Assembly: GCF_001719065.1 (NCBI RefSeq)
Contig: NZ_LWAF01000005.1
Span: forward strand, 1 to 64,000
Reading direction: 5' to 3'
Length of the DNA: 64,000 nt
From: Fervidobacterium thailandense
GTDB lineage: Bacteria; Thermotogota; Thermotogae; Thermotogales; Fervidobacteriaceae
Translations under genes and position numbers: made by a program
Notes under the pieces: generated by a model
Told to the model about the DNA's origin: nothing
Database searches by the model: none
What the model saw: only the letters and a program-made list of their open reading frames with translations
In this document: in pieces, positions 44,962-54,024 of the stretch
How positions within the stretch are numbered: position 1 is the first letter of the stretch
How the letters are laid out: the number at the start of each line of letters is the position of its first letter

Positions 44962-46203
44962 TCATGCCTCGATAACTTCGACAACAATGTTGCCGACTCC
45001 GATCTTTGGTTCCGGGATTCTCACGTTGATCATTTCACTGGGCATTAAATTTGCGTGCAGTTTGTTGTACAGAAGATTGTTCCTCTGTTTAACTCTCACT
45101 ATACCCCGTTCCATCGGTTTCTTCACCCTGAGGTAAAGACTAAGGTTCGTCCCCTCCTCGTAGTAATTCGGGAAGAGAATACCAATATTTTGCCCCTTCT
45201 CCACAGGAAACCTTGCCATCTCATGCTCTTTCTTCACGAAAAACGCGGCATACTTCCCAGCCTTTTCTCCTTCTTCGGTAACCCAATCAACAAGATCGTA
45301 AATTACCGTGCAGTTCCCCGCGGCAAAGATCCAGTTCATCGATGTCCTACCGGAGCTTGTACACATGATTCCCTTAGTCCATGGATCTGTCTGGAGAAAG
45401 TCCTTGAAAAGGTTTGTCTGCGGGATCAAACCAACGGATAGCACAAGTGTATCTACTTTGAAAACTTTTTCCGTTCCAGCTATCGGCTTGAAGTTGTCGT
45501 CCAACTCTGCGATAACCACTTCCTCGACGCGATCTTTACCACGTACTTCTATAACTGTGTGACTTAGATAGAGTGGTATATCGAAATCCTTTAGACATTG
45601 ACGAATGTTTCGTTCCAGTCCTCCCGGATACGGCATCCTTTCGACAACTGCTTCGACCTTTATGCCTTCGAGTGTAAGCCTTCTGGCCATTATCAACCCA
45701 ATGTCGCCTGAACCAATTATAACCGCTCGGTTACCCGGTTTTCTGTTCTCCAGGTTTATCCACCTCTGGGCAACACCGGCGGTGAAGATACCAGCCGGTC
45801 TTGTACCGGGCAGTAAAATCCCACCCATCGGTCTTTCACGTGCACCAGTAGCAACTATGAGTGTCTTTGGTTTGTACAACACGATCCCTTCTCTCGAAAC
45901 AACAACCACAGTTTTGTTTTTATAATCTATTTGTTTCACAAATTGTTCACCTTTAAACTCAACATTTTCGTAGTCTCTTAAAATTGATCTGATCCTTTCC
46001 GCGTACTCCGGTCCGGTTAACTCTTCCCTGAAGTAGTGCAAACCAAATCCGTTGTGGATACATTGGTTTAAGATCCCTCCGCTCCTATCTTCACGTTCTA
46101 TAACAACTACTTTCTGAACCCCTTCACGAGCCGCACCCAGTGCAGCTCCCATACCCGCAGCTCCGGCACCGATGATTAAGACATCAACAGGTATTTCCCT
46201 CAT
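44962..46203 (-). CDS. FAD/NAD-dependent oxidoreductase of the glycerol operon (TM1433-like)
   Basis: The 413-residue protein is a two-dinucleotide-domain reductase: FAD site 'VDVLIIGAGAAGMGAALGAA', 'NQCIHNGFG', NAD site 'AVIIGSGDIGLIMARRL', and 'FAAGNC' near the end. No redox-active CxxC is seen in the usual disulfide place. In Thermotoga a protein of this type lies beside the glycerol-3-phosphate dehydrogenase and probably passes electrons onward. Start ATG overlaps the upstream gene by four bases. Confidence 0.85.
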   Translation of the reverse strand: MREIPVDVLIIGAGAAGMGAALGAAREGVQKVVVIEREDRSGGILNQCIHNGFGLHYFREELTGPEYAERIRSILRDYENVEFKGEQFVKQIDYKNKTVVVVSREGIVLYKPKTLIVATGARERPMGGILLPGTRPAGIFTAGVAQRWINLENRKPGNRAVIIGSGDIGLIMARRLTLEGIKVEAVVERMPYPGGLERNIRQCLKDFDIPLYLSHTVIEVRGKDRVEEVVIAELDDNFKPIAGTEKVFKVDTLVLSVGLIPQTNLFKDFLQTDPWTKGIMCTSSGRTSMNWIFAAGNCTVIYDLVDWVTEEGEKAGKYAAFFVKKEHEMARFPVEKGQNIGILFPNYYEEGTNLSLYLRVKKPMERGIVRVKQRNNLLYNKLHANLMPSEMINVRIPEPKIGVGNIVVEVIEA

Positions 46204-47642
46204 GTTCTCACCTTGCCGTACAGTATTTTTGTTTGTTCGTTGCGTAGGACTATATCGCTCACGTCAACTCCTAGTTCTCTGGCCAAAATTTTCATTATCT
46301 TGTGACCACAAAATCCTCCCTGACAACTTCCAAACATGGCTCTAGTTCGAAATTTCACACCATCCACTGTACGTGCACCACGCTTTATGGCCTCGACGAT
46401 CTCACGTTCTGTTACCTTGTTACAGGAGCATACGATATTCCCAGCCAACGGATCTTCTTTGATGATTTTGTCCCATTCATCCAACGGTAATTGAACATAG
46501 CTTCTAATGCGCTTACGTATCGGGTTAAAGTTGTCCTTTCTAATGAAAGTTACCCCCATCGCCTCCTGGATTTCTTCGACCATAAAACTGGCTATTGCTG
46601 GTGCGGCAGTGAGGCCAGGTGACCTTGTTCCTATTGCGTTAAAGAACCCTTCAACTCTTGTTCGGCCAACGATAAAATCTTTGATAGGTGTTTCAGGCCT
46701 TAATCCGGCAAATGTCTTGATGGAGGAACGAAAGTCAATGTTCGGCGTCATTTTGAAAGCTTTTGCCATTAGAAATTCAAAGCCCTGGATTGTTGTGGAT
46801 GTATCTTCTCTAAACTTTCGTTCTCCGGGTAGGTCAACAGCCGTCGGACCTACCAGTATACCACCGTCTATCGTTGGAGTTACCAGAGTACCTTTTCCAA
46901 GCGTTGAAGGTGTCGGAAAGAGCACACTCTTCACAAACCCACCAAACTCTTCTTTATCAAGGAGGATGTATTCTCCTTTTCTCGGATGAATTGGAAGAGT
47001 TTCGACACCGGCCATCTTTGAAACGTAATCCCCGTATAGTCCAGCTGCATTCACCAAAACGTCCAACTCAAATTCACCTCGATTGGTAACAACGCGTCTA
47101 ACGTGGTTGTGTTCAACGATGATATCTTTAACTTCGGTGTTTAGGAATAGTTTCGCACCGTTTTCGACGGCGTTTTCAACGGCGGCAATCGCAATCATCC
47201 ATGGCTCGATGATACCAGCCGTTGGAGCCCACAACGCAGCCAGAACTTCCTGGTTTACGTTTGGCTCGTGTGCAAGAATCTTGTCTCTATCCCAAATTTC
47301 CAAACCGGGAACACCGTTTTCGAGTCCTCGCTTGTACAGCTCTTCAATCACTCTTAGTTCTGTGTCCGAAAAAGCCAACACCAAAGAGCCGATACGTTTA
47401 AAGTCGATGTCAAGTTCCTTCGACAATGTGGTGTACATTTCGTTACCTTTCGCACAGAACTTTGCCCTTACTGTTCCAGGTTCGTCGTCGTAACCAGCGT
47501 GTATTATTGCAGAATTTGCTTTAGTGACTCCCATTCCAACGTCGAATTCTTTCTCGAACACGTACACTTCCACATCATACTTACTCAATTCTCGTGCGAT
47601 GAGAGCACCTACAGCACCAGCACCCACAATTCCTATGCGCAT
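46200..47642 (-). CDS. FAD-dependent glycerol-3-phosphate dehydrogenase-like protein (GlpA type) with BFD-like [2Fe-2S] domain
   Basis: The 480-residue protein has an N-terminal FAD motif 'IGIVGAGAVGALIARELS', a DAO-type catalytic body ('ANSAIIHAGYDD', 'GIRSPGLTAAPAIA'-like text), and a C-terminal BFD-type domain with 'CSCNKVTE' and 'CQGGFC', four cysteines for an Fe–S cluster. It should oxidise glycerol 3-phosphate to dihydroxyacetone phosphate. It is first in the operon. A minus-strand TATAAT is visible about 130 bases upstream. Confidence 0.87.
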   Translation of the reverse strand: MRIGIVGAGAVGALIARELSKYDVEVYVFEKEFDVGMGVTKANSAIIHAGYDDEPGTVRAKFCAKGNEMYTTLSKELDIDFKRIGSLVLAFSDTELRVIEELYKRGLENGVPGLEIWDRDKILAHEPNVNQEVLAALWAPTAGIIEPWMIAIAAVENAVENGAKLFLNTEVKDIIVEHNHVRRVVTNRGEFELDVLVNAAGLYGDYVSKMAGVETLPIHPRKGEYILLDKEEFGGFVKSVLFPTPSTLGKGTLVTPTIDGGILVGPTAVDLPGERKFREDTSTTIQGFEFLMAKAFKMTPNIDFRSSIKTFAGLRPETPIKDFIVGRTRVEGFFNAIGTRSPGLTAAPAIASFMVEEIQEAMGVTFIRKDNFNPIRKRIRSYVQLPLDEWDKIIKEDPLAGNIVCSCNKVTEREIVEAIKRGARTVDGVKFRTRAMFGSCQGGFCGHKIMKILARELGVDVSDIVLRNEQTKILYGKVRT

Positions 47643-47966
47643 ATTTTTAACCCCTTTCTGACTTTAGGTCTATCGAATGAAAAAGAGGTTTGGCACAACT
47701 ATTCCCAGCATCGTCTGTACAAACTTTGTTTAATTAATATTAGGTTCAAGATTAGCTGATTTCCACCACGATTATATCATGAGCTTATATCCAAACCAAA
47801 AGACCTTGAATGTTTACCTTAGATGCTGAAACTTTGGAGTTCAAGATCGTGCAAGGAACCTTACGTGAAGCTCGCTGTTTCACCGTCTGTCTTTTAAAAT
47901 CTCGATTTAAGTTCACATGTTTTTAAAAGCGATAGTCATATTATAATATCACTGGGAGGGATTACC
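47643..47966. other. Divergent promoter region
   Basis: No gene is seen in these 324 bases between the glycerol operon and the GNAT gene. There is a TATAAT-like box for each direction: on the minus strand near 47773, and on the plus strand near 47940. No riboswitch-like structure was recognised. Confidence 0.4.
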
Positions 47967-48404
47967 TTGGGCCTAAAATTGCTCATTCATGAAGGTCAAA
48001 AAGAGTTTGATATCCTTGATGTCGAAGACAGTTACACATTATCCGAGAGAAGAGTTCTCAGAGTTCCACCCGTGACTTTAGAGTTCTACGATGCTGGGCG
48101 TTTCGTAGGCTTTGTAGAGCTCGACATTAGAGTCTTCAACAGGAATGCTTATATTACATTCTACGTTCCACGGGAAGAAAGGGGAAAGGGTTATGGGAAA
48201 ATGATTCTACAGTTGGCACTTGAGCACGCCCGCAACGAAATGAACCTCCACAGGCTGACTGCAGAGGTGTACGAGTACAACATCCCGTCTATAAAGATTC
48301 TCGAATCGATTGGCTTCGAGCTTGAAGGAAGGTTGAAGGAGGCAAAGTATCACAGCGGTAGGTATTGGGATATCCTGGTCTTCGGGAAAATCCTGAATCC
48401 TTGA
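47967..48404 (+). CDS. GNAT-family N-acetyltransferase (RimJ/RimL-like)
   Basis: The 145-residue protein carries the acetyl-CoA pyrophosphate loop 'VPREERGKGYGKMIL' and the C-terminal 'NIPSIKILESIGFELEGRLKEA', typical of RimJ/RimL-type protein or small-molecule acetyltransferases. The start is a TTG at 47967 after GGGAGGG. It has a probable -10 box at about 47940. Substrate unknown. Confidence 0.87.
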   Translation: MGLKLLIHEGQKEFDILDVEDSYTLSERRVLRVPPVTLEFYDAGRFVGFVELDIRVFNRNAYITFYVPREERGKGYGKMILQLALEHARNEMNLHRLTAEVYEYNIPSIKILESIGFELEGRLKEAKYHSGRYWDILVFGKILNP

Positions 48405-48457
48405 TGAAGTTTTACTGAAAAATGCTTTGGATTTCGGTGAGGGAAGGGGGAGCGCGC

Positions 48458-49723
48458 ATGGAGGTTAAGAGGCCGAGTTTTTTGAAGCTTTTCTTGCTCG
48501 GATTTGGTTTCTTTGGTATTAGTGTCGTTTGGCCTTTGTACAACGCTTACGTGCCCATCTTCTTAAAAGACTTCAAGCTCTCTTCAACGACCATCGGATT
48601 CGTCATGACCATCGACAACCTCTTTGCGATCGTCATGTTGCCACTTATCGGTGTGCTGAGCGACCAAACAAGAACAAGACTCGGACGACGGATGCCCTAC
48701 ATTCTTGTGGGAGCACCACTTGCGGCATTAACCTTCGCACTTATCCCGGTCACAAGAGCTTTTCAACTTCTGGCTCTGATGATGTTGAACATCGTGTTTA
48801 TGAACTTCTTCATGGCACTGTTCAGATCCCCAGTTATTGCGTTGATGCCCGACATCACACCACCTGAGTACAGGAGCCAGGCTAACGGGGTTATAAACTT
48901 CATGGGCGGTTTGGGAGCACTCCTCGCATACTTTGCTGGAAAGCCGCTTTACGATAAGCACTACAGCCTCCCGTTCTACGCTGGAGCGCTCTTGATGCTT
49001 GTAGCACAAATCTTAGTGGTCCTTTTCATCAAAGAAGATGAGAAATACAAAGTTAAAGCTGGTGAACGAATAAAATTTGAAAACGTGTACAAGAAAACGT
49101 TCGAAGAACTCAAAGGTAACCTTGTCGATGTCTTTAAGAGCCGGGAAAAGAGTCTTTTAATGATGTTATTGTCTATACTGTTTTGGTTCATAGGCTACAA
49201 CGCAATCGAGACGTTCTTCACCAGCTACGCGAAGTTCAGAATCGGCATATCCGAGAGTACCGGGGCACTAATACTGGGGTTCTTTTCCCTCTCGTTCATG
49301 TTATTCGCAATCCCGGCTGGATTTATAGGCTCAAAGATTGGAAGGCGTAAAACGATGACCACGGGATTGATTATCGTTTCGGTGGTGATACTACTCACAC
49401 TCCTCGGTGCTTTGACAATTGGAAATAAAGACGCGATAATTCGGCTTTTCTTCGTGCTCTTTGCAATTGGTGGCCTTGGATGGTCCATGGTGAACGTGAA
49501 CTCTTTGCCGACGATTGTAGACATGACGAGTGAAGAAAAGGTCGGAGGTTACACAGGTCTTTACTATTTCTTCTCCATGAGTGCCAACATTATCGCACCG
49601 CCACTTGCCGGCTTTTTCATCGACAAGTTGGGTTACGATTCCTTACTCGTTCTGTCCATAGTTTTCTTCATCCTTTCGCTGATAACCGTTCAGCGAGTTC
49701 GACGGGGGGATGTTAAGAGATAG
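48458..49723 (+). CDS. MFS transporter, SLC45/sugar-type
   Basis: The 421-residue protein has twelve hydrophobic segments. Motif-A-like texts occur after helix 2 ('GVLSDQTRTRLGRRMPYI') and in the second half ('GFIGSKIGRRKT'). The RTRLGRR form is typical of the glycoside/sucrose-type branch. It probably takes up a sugar or disaccharide with cations. The ATG at 48458 follows GGGAAGGGGGAG. Confidence 0.85.
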   Translation: MEVKRPSFLKLFLLGFGFFGISVVWPLYNAYVPIFLKDFKLSSTTIGFVMTIDNLFAIVMLPLIGVLSDQTRTRLGRRMPYILVGAPLAALTFALIPVTRAFQLLALMMLNIVFMNFFMALFRSPVIALMPDITPPEYRSQANGVINFMGGLGALLAYFAGKPLYDKHYSLPFYAGALLMLVAQILVVLFIKEDEKYKVKAGERIKFENVYKKTFEELKGNLVDVFKSREKSLLMMLLSILFWFIGYNAIETFFTSYAKFRIGISESTGALILGFFSLSFMLFAIPAGFIGSKIGRRKTMTTGLIIVSVVILLTLLGALTIGNKDAIIRLFFVLFAIGGLGWSMVNVNSLPTIVDMTSEEKVGGYTGLYYFFSMSANIIAPPLAGFFIDKLGYDSLLVLSIVFFILSLITVQRVRRGDVKR

Positions 49724-49734
49724 GTTTTCCAAAT

Positions 49735-50451
49735 CCGTATCAACATCATCGCATGACTATTTTGGCAGTTGATGAAGACATATTTACCAGTTAATTTATT
49801 GAAAAGATAATACAAGCTCCCTACCTTCCTGAATACCTCCTCAATTAGTAACACAGGATATTCGTACACATGTCCTGATACCATTAATTTTGCTTTCTCT
49901 GAATTTTTCATATGGCGTCATTCCTTTCATCCCTTTCCCGTTGTTCGGTCTGGCTTTGTTCCATGTGTCTTGCCATCTTTGCGCCTTGTCTAAAAATTCT
50001 TCCTTTCTCCTACATCTTTCCGCATGGATCATCAAAAAGTATTCATCATCCGCTCTGTGCGTGTTTTCTATTACCCCCATCAAATGTTTTGCCTTCGGTG
50101 GTATTTGGCCGATTTTATTGTGTTTTCACTTATCACAAGCCCATATTTCTTCTGCAAATACGTAGACAATCTTCTGTATCTAAATCCTGTCCTCTTTGCT
50201 TCTTCAACGATTATGTCTTCAAACTCTGATTTTAGCTTCTTAGGAGAGTTTTTCGGCCTTCTTGACTTATCTTCCAAACAATCGTACACAGCTCTTCTTA
50301 CTGTTGCTCTTGCGATACCTAATATCTTTGCAGTCTTTGATACATTCCGGTTATTAGCTTCAAAGACCTTACGAACAACTTCTCTTGCTTTTTGAGGGGA
50401 TATTTTTCTTAGCTCGTGGTATGATATAATATTCATGGGCTGACCTCCCAT
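49735..50451 (-). pseudogene. IS481-type transposase relic with internal deletion
   Basis: The N-terminal helix-turn-helix part is well kept ('SKTAKILGIARATVRRAVYD', 'LEDKSRRP', 'EEAKRTGFRYRRLSTYL', 'ISENTIKS'). It then jumps, with a frameshift near 50100, to the extreme C-terminal part of the integrase core ('IENTHRADDEYF', 'RWQDTWNKARPN', 'GMTPYEKF'). A second frameshift near 49890 leads to 'YPVLLIEEVFRKVGS'. The catalytic aspartates are therefore lost. It is inactive. No intact terminal repeats were identified. Confidence 0.82.
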
Positions 50452-50617
50452 CCTGGAAGGAATTTGGTAGTACGATAAAAGGGGATGTTACACGTTTTAA
50501 TTATATCAAACAGGATGGAGGCAGCCTCTATTCTTTTTAGAGCCCCATCTGTATTGTTTTGTTTTTCTACCTGGTAAGTATGTCCATACCTATTCGTGGA
50601 CTCGGTAGAAAATCCTC

Positions 50618-50646
50618 TTGACACGTTTTGGAGTGTGTGGTAATAT
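50618..50646 (+). promoter_or_regulatory. Promoter of the tRNA operon
   Basis: TTGACA (50618–50623), 17 bases, TAATAT (50641–50646), about 30 bases before the first tRNA. This is the strongest -35/-10 pair seen for a stable-RNA operon here. Confidence 0.8.
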
Positions 50647-50675
50647 TCATATCGGCACTGATAAAGGGCCTGGGT

Positions 50676-50751
50676 GACCTGGTAGCTCAGCAGGTAGAGC
50701 ACCTGACTTTTAATCAGGGGGTCGCGGGTTCGAATCCCGCCCGGGTCACCA
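50676..50751 (+). tRNA. tRNA-Lys (anticodon TTT)
   Basis: Acceptor GACCTGG pairs with CCGGGTC. The anticodon stem CCTGA/TCAGG encloses CTTTTAA (anticodon TTT). The T arm is GCGGG-TTCGAAT-CCCGC and CCA is encoded. It is first of four tRNAs in one operon. Confidence 0.96.
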
Positions 50752-50759
50752 GTAGCGGT

Positions 50760-50848
50760 GCGAGAGTGGCGGAACTGGCAGACGCGCTGGACTTAGAATC
50801 CAGTGGGGCCAAACCCCCGTGAGGGTTCAAATCCCTCCTCTCGCACCA
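50760..50848 (+). tRNA. tRNA-Leu (anticodon TAG)
   Basis: Acceptor GCGAGAG pairs with CTCTCGC. The anticodon stem CTGGA/TCCAG encloses CTTAGAA (anticodon TAG). The long class II variable arm of leucine tRNAs is present and CCA is encoded. Confidence 0.95.
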
Positions 50849-50868
50849 AACGGGAAGGTAATAATTGG

Positions 50869-50943
50869 GCGGGTGTAGCTCAGCGGTAGAGCACTTGCTT
50901 GCCAAGCAAGGGGTCGCGGGTTCGAAACCCGTCACCCGCTCCA
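50869..50943 (+). tRNA. tRNA-Gly (anticodon GCC)
   Basis: Acceptor GCGGGTG pairs with CACCCGC. The anticodon stem CTTGC/GCAAG encloses TTGCCAA (anticodon GCC). The T loop is TTCGAAA and CCA is encoded. Confidence 0.95.
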
Positions 50944-50952
50944 GAAGAGAGT

Positions 50953-51040
50953 GCCGAGGTGGCGGAATTGGCAGACGCACATGGTTGAGGGCCATGCGGC
51001 CATTGGGGCCGTGCGGGTTCAAGTCCCGCCCTCGGCACCA
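50953..51040 (+). tRNA. tRNA-Leu (anticodon GAG)
   Basis: Acceptor GCCGAGG pairs with CCTCGGC. The anticodon stem CATGG/CCATG encloses TTGAGGG (anticodon GAG). A class II variable arm is present and CCA is encoded. A terminator follows. Confidence 0.95.
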
Positions 51041-51045
51041 GCGAT

Positions 51046-51072
51046 GGACGATGGGTTTCCATCGTCCTTTTT
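51046..51072 (+). terminator. Terminator of the tRNA operon
   Basis: GGACGATGG and CCATCGTCC pair around GTTT and are followed by five T residues, directly after the fourth tRNA. Confidence 0.93.
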
Positions 51073-51153
51073 GTTCGATAATCAGCTCCTCCGCTTCGAA
51101 CGTTTCGAGAGAATGAGTGGTCTAAATTAATGAGAGGTGCAAAAAATCTTCGA

Positions 51154-51515
51154 GGGGGCGAACGGTTTCGACGGGGGTAGGCCTCCTCGGGAAGCGAGCC
51201 GAGGTTGCCTGCCGTCCTCGTAAAAAAACGGCAGGGAAAAGATAAGTGCCAACGAATACGTTCCTCTCGCTGCCTAATTAGTTAAGGCAGCCGTCCACCA
51301 CGAGGGTTGGCTGGCCCCTTGTGGTTGGGCGTGACCCAGCCAGCCAGGTAACCGGACTGCGCCTCACGGTCCGAGTTACCTTAGCCAGTGAGGCTGGTCA
51401 CAACGGAGCCTGTCTGTGGGCGCCGTTGTGGCGAGAACTAAAACACAGACTGCGCTCGGAGATGCCCGAGGGGACTTACTTTCGGACGCGGGTTCGATTC
51501 CCGCCGCCTCCACCA
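51154..51515 (+). ncRNA. ssrA: Transfer-messenger RNA (tmRNA)
   Basis: The 5' end GGGGGCG pairs with CGCCTCC before an encoded ACCA at the 3' end, and the T arm GCGGG-TTCGATT-CCCGC is intact, forming the tRNA-like domain. The start 'GGGGGCGAACGGTTTCGACG' is a standard tmRNA opening. The tag frame at 51248–51277 reads ANEYVPLAA and then TAA, with the usual AA proteolysis end. Several GC-rich pseudoknot stems fill the rest. It rescues stalled ribosomes with SmpB. Confidence 0.97.
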
Positions 51516-51592
51516 GAAGGTTATAACGTTACCTTGCGGGATTTCCTCCTTCCGATTCGCCCGCCTGAATAAATTGAGCTGGAGGAAGAGTT

Positions 51593-52543
51593 ATGCGGCA
51601 ACGACCGAAGAACATAGAGTACGAGATTACGACCGCATGTAACTATACATGCGCGCATTGCTATTGCAACGCAGGAAAGAAATCGCGCGTTGAACTCTCA
51701 ACGGAGGAAATTAAAAGCGTTATAGATCAACTTGTTGAGGCTGAAGCCGAGATTTTGGATATCGTTGGCGGCGAACCGATGTTGAGACCTGATCTACTTG
51801 ATATCTTGGCTTATGGTAAGGCCAAAGGATTGCAAATGATGATGAATACCAACGCGTCGCTCGCGACAAAGGAATACGTCTCGAAAATTAAAGAGGTCAT
51901 CCCTGAGTTGTTGATAGGTGTTTCGTTGGATGGCCCCGTTGCAGAAATACATGAAGCGGTCAGGGGAAAAGGGACTTTTGAAAGAACTTACCGTGGTATT
52001 ATGAACTTCTTGGAAGCGGGGTTTGATGTAACTTTACTGTTTGTCGTAAACAAGATCAATTACTCTTACATCGAAGATATGTTATCTTTAGCCAAAGAAC
52101 TTGGCACCGGTTTGTACGTGGACAGGTTTATTCCTGTTGGTAGAGGTTGGTTGAACAGGGAAAAGTTGTTACCCAGTAGGGAAATGGTTGAATTCGTTGC
52201 CCGGAAACTGGAAGAATATCAAGTGAACGGTGGCACCGTGACACTTTATATCGAAGAGAATATCTTGGGTGAGGAATGCACCGCTGGTAAGACGCACGCC
52301 TCGATCCTTGTGGATGGGAACGTTGTCCCGTGTGGTCACTTCAGATACAATCCGGAGTTCTTCATGGGTAACGTTAAAAATGAGCGATTTAAGGAAATCT
52401 GGGAAAGGTTCAACAGTGAAAGTTTACTTCCACTGAAATGTCAGCAGTGCTCGTTGAGAAACGTCTCGTGCATGTCCGGTTGCTTGGCTCAGGCGTACTT
52501 CGATGAGAAAAAAGTTGACTCGCTTGTTTGTAAACTCGTTTAA
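51593..52543 (+). CDS. Radical SAM protein with SPASM-type C-terminal cluster region
   Basis: The 316-residue protein has the radical SAM motif CNYTCAHC near residue 20, 'DIVGGEPMLRPDL' and 'SLDGP'. C-terminal cysteines ('GEECTAGK', 'VVPCGHF', 'KCQQCSLRNVSCMSGC') form a SPASM/twitch-like auxiliary cluster site. Such proteins modify peptides, proteins or cofactors (PqqE, AnSME, heme d1 types). I see no small precursor-peptide gene beside it, so the substrate is open. The ATG follows GGAGGAAG. It overlaps the convergent MutS-like gene by four bases. Confidence 0.88.
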   Translation: MRQRPKNIEYEITTACNYTCAHCYCNAGKKSRVELSTEEIKSVIDQLVEAEAEILDIVGGEPMLRPDLLDILAYGKAKGLQMMMNTNASLATKEYVSKIKEVIPELLIGVSLDGPVAEIHEAVRGKGTFERTYRGIMNFLEAGFDVTLLFVVNKINYSYIEDMLSLAKELGTGLYVDRFIPVGRGWLNREKLLPSREMVEFVARKLEEYQVNGGTVTLYIEENILGEECTAGKTHASILVDGNVVPCGHFRYNPEFFMGNVKNERFKEIWERFNSESLLPLKCQQCSLRNVSCMSGCLAQAYFDEKKVDSLVCKLV

Positions 52544-54024
52544 GACTCAAAGATCCGTTTGTACAGTTCAACAGCGTAACTCGTGAACGTTGGGTGACTT
52601 TCGATAATTTTAAAGGTTCTCTCTCCGTTTTCCCGTCTTTCGGCCTCGAGAAAGAGCACCTCCGTAGAGTTTTTGAAACGGGATGCGAAATCGTACATGT
52701 GTGTGACGTAAAACACGGTTACGTTGTTTTCCATCAGAGCTGTGACGATTTGATAGGCTATTTCGGAAGCCTCGTATTCGTTCGTTGAGGAAAATGACTC
52801 GTTCATTAATAAGAGGCTGTGAGGGCTCATGTCATCCAGTACCGTCCTCATACGCACAAGTTCTTCCTCGAATTTCCCAGCCTGCAGTTTCCTGTCCTCT
52901 TCCCTCCGAAAGTGGGTGAACACACCGTAGCACACCGGGGCCGTAAAATAGCTGGCAGGGACGAACATTCCCGCCTGCATCATCAGAAACGCGATGCCCA
53001 CACTCCTGAGAAATACGGTCTTGCCTCCTTTATTAGCTCCCATGATCACGAACAACCGCTTACCAATTCCCCTAAGGGTATTTGGTACCACCGATGTGTT
53101 TGAAATCAGTGCGAGGCTTAGGTTGTAGAGGTTTTCAAACTCAAAATGGTCGCTGTCGGCTTGTAAGGGCTCCGGGAACGTTAGTGGCAAACCAAGTTCC
53201 TTCATTTTGTCCGCGAGGTTTATACATGCAAGGTAAAAGGCCGTTTCGTACTGGAGCTTCATAAAGAATTTTTCGATGAATTCAGCCGCGCATGCCGTTG
53301 CTTGCGCAACAGTCTGTAGGCTAATGTTTCGAAGTTCCTCAAGGAAGTTTAACCCAGCATCGTCTCGAGGATTTAACTTAATCGTATAGCTCTTTGGGCG
53401 CTTGAGCAACTTCTTCAACCCTCCAACTTTGTTGGGAGTGGCTAAGGTGTAGCCGGTTCCTTCGCAACCCGGACCAAGGTACGATATTACCCGAACACCA
53501 CCGGTGAATTTGAGGTTTTCCAGGTGGTTCCGTAAGGACGTTAAATAATGGTCGTTGAGTTCGTTCTTGATCATCTTAAAGAAGTTCTTGAAAGCGGTCG
53601 ACTCAAAGCTCGCGGCGTGCGTATCGGCCAGGTTTCGTAACTCGGTCAGTCCGTCGACGAGTATTTCCAAATAGTTCCTGGCACCGTGGAGTACGTTCGA
53701 TGGGGTTTTAACCCCAAGAATTCCAAGCCAGTTTTTACGTTTGAGTTCTCTGATTTTAATCGGTATTTCGTACAACCTCCTTACTACGTCTCTGTTCTTA
53801 AGCGCATCCTTGAGTGCCTGTTGACGGTAGATTATGGCTTGAGGATCTATCAACGGTGTCGAAAGGACTTCGGTGACGACCGTCCTGAAATAATGGTCGC
53901 CGTCACTCATGACGTCGATGATGGGTTCCAGTCCCAAGTCGGTGACAAGGTCAAGCCAATTCGAGCAGTGGATAAACTTTTGACCTTGGTCAACTGACTC
54001 TACGTTCAGCAACTGAACTTTCAT
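52540..54024 (-). CDS. MutS-family ATPase without mismatch-recognition domain (second of a pair)
   Basis: The 494-residue protein has a helical lever/clamp-like N-terminal part, then the MutS ATPase: Walker A 'GANKGGKTVFLRSVG' near residue 330, 'LQAGKFEEELVRM', a Walker-B-like 'LLMNESFSSTN' with Asn-Glu where most MutS have Asp-Glu, and 'VFYVTHMYDF'. The mismatch-reading domain I of MutS and the Smr nuclease of MutS2 are absent. It overlaps the upstream paralogue by 35 bases, so the two probably form a heterodimer. A role in DNA repair or recombination is likely but unproven. Confidence 0.87.
   Translation of the reverse strand: MKVQLLNVESVDQGQKFIHCSNWLDLVTDLGLEPIIDVMSDGDHYFRTVVTEVLSTPLIDPQAIIYRQQALKDALKNRDVVRRLYEIPIKIRELKRKNWLGILGVKTPSNVLHGARNYLEILVDGLTELRNLADTHAASFESTAFKNFFKMIKNELNDHYLTSLRNHLENLKFTGGVRVISYLGPGCEGTGYTLATPNKVGGLKKLLKRPKSYTIKLNPRDDAGLNFLEELRNISLQTVAQATACAAEFIEKFFMKLQYETAFYLACINLADKMKELGLPLTFPEPLQADSDHFEFENLYNLSLALISNTSVVPNTLRGIGKRLFVIMGANKGGKTVFLRSVGIAFLMMQAGMFVPASYFTAPVCYGVFTHFRREEDRKLQAGKFEEELVRMRTVLDDMSPHSLLLMNESFSSTNEYEASEIAYQIVTALMENNVTVFYVTHMYDFASRFKNSTEVLFLEAERRENGERTFKIIESHPTFTSYAVELYKRIFES

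Noticed and set aside
50714-51116. Open frames across the tRNA genes on both strands
   Set aside because: They consist of tRNA sequence and produce the usual tRNA-derived peptide texts.
51321-51572. Open frame of 83 codons
   Set aside because: It lies inside tmRNA.
53686-53997. Plus-strand open frames opposite the MutS-like genes
   Set aside because: Antisense shadows of well-supported genes.
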